Source: Arsukibacterium sp. MJ3
GTDB taxonomy: Bacteria > Pseudomonadota > Gammaproteobacteria > Enterobacterales > Alteromonadaceae
Reading direction: 5' to 3'
Length of the DNA: 64,000 nucleotides
NCBI RefSeq assembly: GCF_000987765.1
Contig: NZ_LAHP01000005.1
Location: forward strand, 155,810 to 219,809
The stretch's first letter is position 1. The number at the start of each line of letters is the position of its first letter. The notes under the pieces were generated by a model. It was not told where the DNA came from and ran no database searches. It worked only from the letters and a program-made list of their open reading frames with translations. This document shows positions 62,027-64,000 of the stretch, piece by piece. The position numbers and the translations under genes were made by a program.

Positions 62027-62623
62027 CTAACGACACAACTGGTTTAATTGCTTTAACAGCTGCTGCTCAATAGCAAACACATGCTCGTCGTGTTCATTCA
62101 TTTCCCGTAGTGCTTGCGCCAGTTTTAGTAAGTATTCACTATTGGGGCCACTTGGGCCTTGGCTACGGGCAATATGCGCAGCGATAGCCTCATCACTGTC
62201 TGGGCCAAGATAAGCCTCATTATCGGCGCTAGCCAAATACACCAGGCCCGTAGAAGGAGAGGGCGTATTCTGGCTGGGTTCATCCAGCCAATGCAATTCG
62301 GTAAATACCCGCAGGTAGCCGTTTTTTTCGCGATGGTCTAAATGCTCAAAGGTATCTGGCGTTACCTGATACGCCATGCCTACACAGCGCTCGCCAGGCG
62401 CTTCAATCAGGGTGAGCACCCGGCCCGGTGCCTGTGGCGTGCCGCGATGATCATGCGAACCTTGCCAGAAGCGACGTTGCCAGCCATAAATAAAGGCAGG
62501 CTTGCGTTGCAGATAAGGAAAGTCAGTTTTATAAATCAGTGAACCATAACCAAACAACCAAACCGATTCCAGGTGTTCTAATGGCTGGCGCTGTTGGTTC
62601 AGGGAAATAGTGTTGTGTGACAT
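62027..62623 (-). CDS. ChaC-type gamma-glutamylcyclotransferase
   Basis: This 198-residue protein has the substrate-binding motif VWLFGYGSLIYK near residue 22 and the catalytic Glu in LDHREKNGY. It also has the ChaC-type RRFWQGSHDHRGTPQAPGRVLTL block. Family members release 5-oxoproline from gamma-glutamyl peptides such as glutathione. ATG 62623 is behind GGAGCCTT; earlier in-frame residues lack a ribosome site. Confidence 0.9.
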   Translation of the reverse strand: MSHNTISLNQQRQPLEHLESVWLFGYGSLIYKTDFPYLQRKPAFIYGWQRRFWQGSHDHRGTPQAPGRVLTLIEAPGERCVGMAYQVTPDTFEHLDHREKNGYLRVFTELHWLDEPSQNTPSPSTGLVYLASADNEAYLGPDSDEAIAAHIARSQGPSGPNSEYLLKLAQALREMNEHDEHVFAIEQQLLKQLNQLCR

Positions 62624-62693
62624 AAGGCTCCGGATAGCCAACGTACGTTAAAAGAAAACAGGTGTGGTCATATATGCTACCAAGACTTTATGA

Positions 62694-62717
62694 CCCCGAG
62701 GTATTCCGGGGCTTTTT
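62694..62717 (+). terminator. Weak intrinsic-terminator-like hairpin, orientation unclear
   Basis: CCCCG (62694-62698) and CGGGG (62707-62711) form a 5-bp stem followed by CTTTTT on the plus strand. No plus-strand gene precedes it; on the minus strand it follows curA but lacks a T-run. Assignment to curA is uncertain. Confidence 0.4.
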
Positions 62718-62762
62718 CAAGCGAATAGTAAACAGTAGTGTGCCAATGCCCGCCAATTAGCT

Positions 62763-63791
62763 CTAAAGCGGGCTGTTGAGCTTAACTACCGTTTTGCCAA
62801 AGTTTTTACCGGCCATCATATCATTAAAGGCGTCGAGGGTATTTTCAATACCGTCGACAATATGTTCACGATAACTGATTTTGTCTTCGCTCAACCATTT
62901 TTGCATCTCTTTACTGAAATCGGCGTAATGATCGCCGTAATCTTCAAAAATAATAAAGCCCTGCATTTTAATGCGTTTTCTGAGCAATTGCCCCATCAAC
63001 ATAAACAGGCGGTCGGGTCCGTTGGGTAAGCTGGTGGCATTGTACTGTGACACTAATCCACACAAAGGTATGCGCGCACATGTATTCAGTAGTGGTAACA
63101 CCGCATCAAACACCTTGCCGCCTACACTTTCAAAATAAACATCAATACCTTCATCACAGGCCTTTTTCAGTTGTTCTGCAAAATCGTCGGCGTTGTGATC
63201 TATACAGGCATCAAAACCGAGTTTTTCCACCGCGTATCGGCATTTTGCACTACCGCCAGCAACACCCACTACCTTGCATCCTTTTATCTTGGCAATTTGG
63301 CCAACGGTGGCGCCCACTGGCCCAGTCGCGGCGGCAACAACAACCGTTTCACCGGCTTTTGGCGCGCCAATGTCCAGTAAACCCATGTATGCAGTAAATC
63401 CTGGCATACCCAAAATACCTAAGGCATATGAAGGATTACTTGGGTTTTTACCTAATTGCGTGAGGCCTTTTCCGTCAGAAATGGCATAGTCTTGCCATCC
63501 CGAATAAGCCAGCACCCATTCGCCTTGCGCAAACTTATCGTTTTTAGATATTTCGACCTGGCATACCGTCGCACCTACCATAACATCGCCGATCTTGACC
63601 GGATCGGCATACGACTTTGCATCGTCCATGCGCCCGCGCATGTAAGGGTCAAGCGATAAATATATCGTTCGAAGCAGTATTTCACCGTCTTTTAAATCCG
63701 ATAAGTCGACCTCTTTTAGCTCAAAATTTGCTTTGCTTGGGGCGCCGTCTGGACGTGAAGCAAGTACAAGTTGACGAGAAGTTGTAGTCAT
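62763..63791 (-). CDS. curA: NADPH-dependent enone/curcumin reductase (CurA-like MDR protein)
   Basis: This is a zinc-free medium-chain dehydrogenase/reductase of 342 residues. It contains LSLDPYMRGRM, ILGMPGFTAYMGLLDIG, the Rossmann stretch VVAAATGPVGATVGQIAKIKGCKVVGVAGG and the C-terminal GKNFGKTVVK. The match to E. coli CurA (YncB) is close over its whole length. The enzyme reduces alkenal/one double bonds; the natural substrate is unsure. ATG 63791 follows GGAGAC; TTG 63803 is a poorer start. Confidence 0.93.
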   Translation of the reverse strand: MTTTSRQLVLASRPDGAPSKANFELKEVDLSDLKDGEILLRTIYLSLDPYMRGRMDDAKSYADPVKIGDVMVGATVCQVEISKNDKFAQGEWVLAYSGWQDYAISDGKGLTQLGKNPSNPSYALGILGMPGFTAYMGLLDIGAPKAGETVVVAAATGPVGATVGQIAKIKGCKVVGVAGGSAKCRYAVEKLGFDACIDHNADDFAEQLKKACDEGIDVYFESVGGKVFDAVLPLLNTCARIPLCGLVSQYNATSLPNGPDRLFMLMGQLLRKRIKMQGFIIFEDYGDHYADFSKEMQKWLSEDKISYREHIVDGIENTLDAFNDMMAGKNFGKTVVKLNSPL

Positions 63792-63885
63792 AAATGTCTC
63801 CAAAAAAAGTTATACGGCACATATCGCAAGCCCTAACCACTCTGACCATTACGACAACGTTTTGTTCATAAAGCAGTGAAAAGGA

Positions 63886-63919
63886 CAGGCACAACTGAAC
63901 AACAGGCACAACTGAACAA
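63886..63919. repeat. 17-bp tandem duplication upstream of curA
   Basis: CAGGCACAACTGAACAA occurs twice head to tail (63886-63902 and 63903-63919) with no mismatch. It lies about 95 bases upstream of curA in its probable promoter region. It may be a recent slippage duplication or paired protein sites. Confidence 0.8.
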
Positions 63920-64000
63920 CACAGTGAGTAACAAACACTAGGCGTTAGCACCATTAATCACAATCACCAAAATCTTGACAGCTAGGCGAGCGACAACTAA

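Overview
The window is a continuous stretch of housekeeping chromosome from a gammaproteobacterium. Gene content and order (cysE-iscR-isc-ndk-rlmN-pilW-rodZ-ispG-hisS-yfgM-bamB-der; mrcA/pilMNOPQ-aroKB-damX-dam-rpe-trpS; argCBFGH) and protein similarity point to the Alteromonadales/Rheinheimera-Arsukibacterium-Alishewanella neighbourhood. That placement is inference from remembered families, not a database match. Genes are dense, and I see no prophage, insertion sequence, CRISPR array, tRNA or rRNA.

Layout. 1-3.5 kb: methionine genes (probable metB tail, metL, metF). 3.5-6.5 kb: a large membrane diguanylate cyclase with a periplasmic propeller sensor. 6.5-12 kb: the argCBFGH operon behind a candidate tandem ArgR operator, closed by a strong terminator. 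12-20 kb: mrcA (PBP1a) divergent from pilMNOPQ. 20-28.7 kb: aroK-aroB-damX-dam, then a minus-strand block (DUF2970 protein, small secreted protein, TorF-type porin), then rpe, trpS, pabA and an HDOD gene. 29-35.6 kb: argD/astC-astA-astD, a small unknown, yhfA (OsmC), speD and convergent prkB. 35.7-40.1 kb: a MAPEG protein and a minus-strand trio (exported methyltransferase, purD, lipoprotein nuclease). 40.2-48.9 kb: trmJ, cysE, the isc iron-sulfur operon with an IscR site over its promoter, ndk and rlmN. 49-57.6 kb: pilW fused to LysM repeats, rodZ, ispG, hisS, yfgM, bamB, der. 57.6-64 kb: an LdcA-type decarboxylase, a long intergenic region with a candidate sigma-54 promoter ahead of a membrane protein with a duplicated module, a tiny membrane protein, a 54-bp inverted-repeat unit, a ChaC-type cyclotransferase and curA.

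The genes form a few functional groups. Arginine is made by argCBFGH plus argD and degraded by astCAD, and polyamine enzymes (speD, the decarboxylase) lie on the same side of metabolism. CysE feeds cysteine to IscS, and the Fe-S products include IspG and RlmN encoded just downstream. PilMNOPQ and PilW belong to one type IV pilus machine, although they lie about 30 kb apart.

I do not find a clearly new defence or mobile system. The most unusual items are the candidate sigma-54-driven membrane protein with a gapless 58-residue duplication (60.2-61.8 kb), the exported methyltransferase-purD-nuclease gene set, the PilW-LysM fusion, the propeller-GGDEF protein, and the absence of crp and gph from otherwise conserved neighbourhoods.
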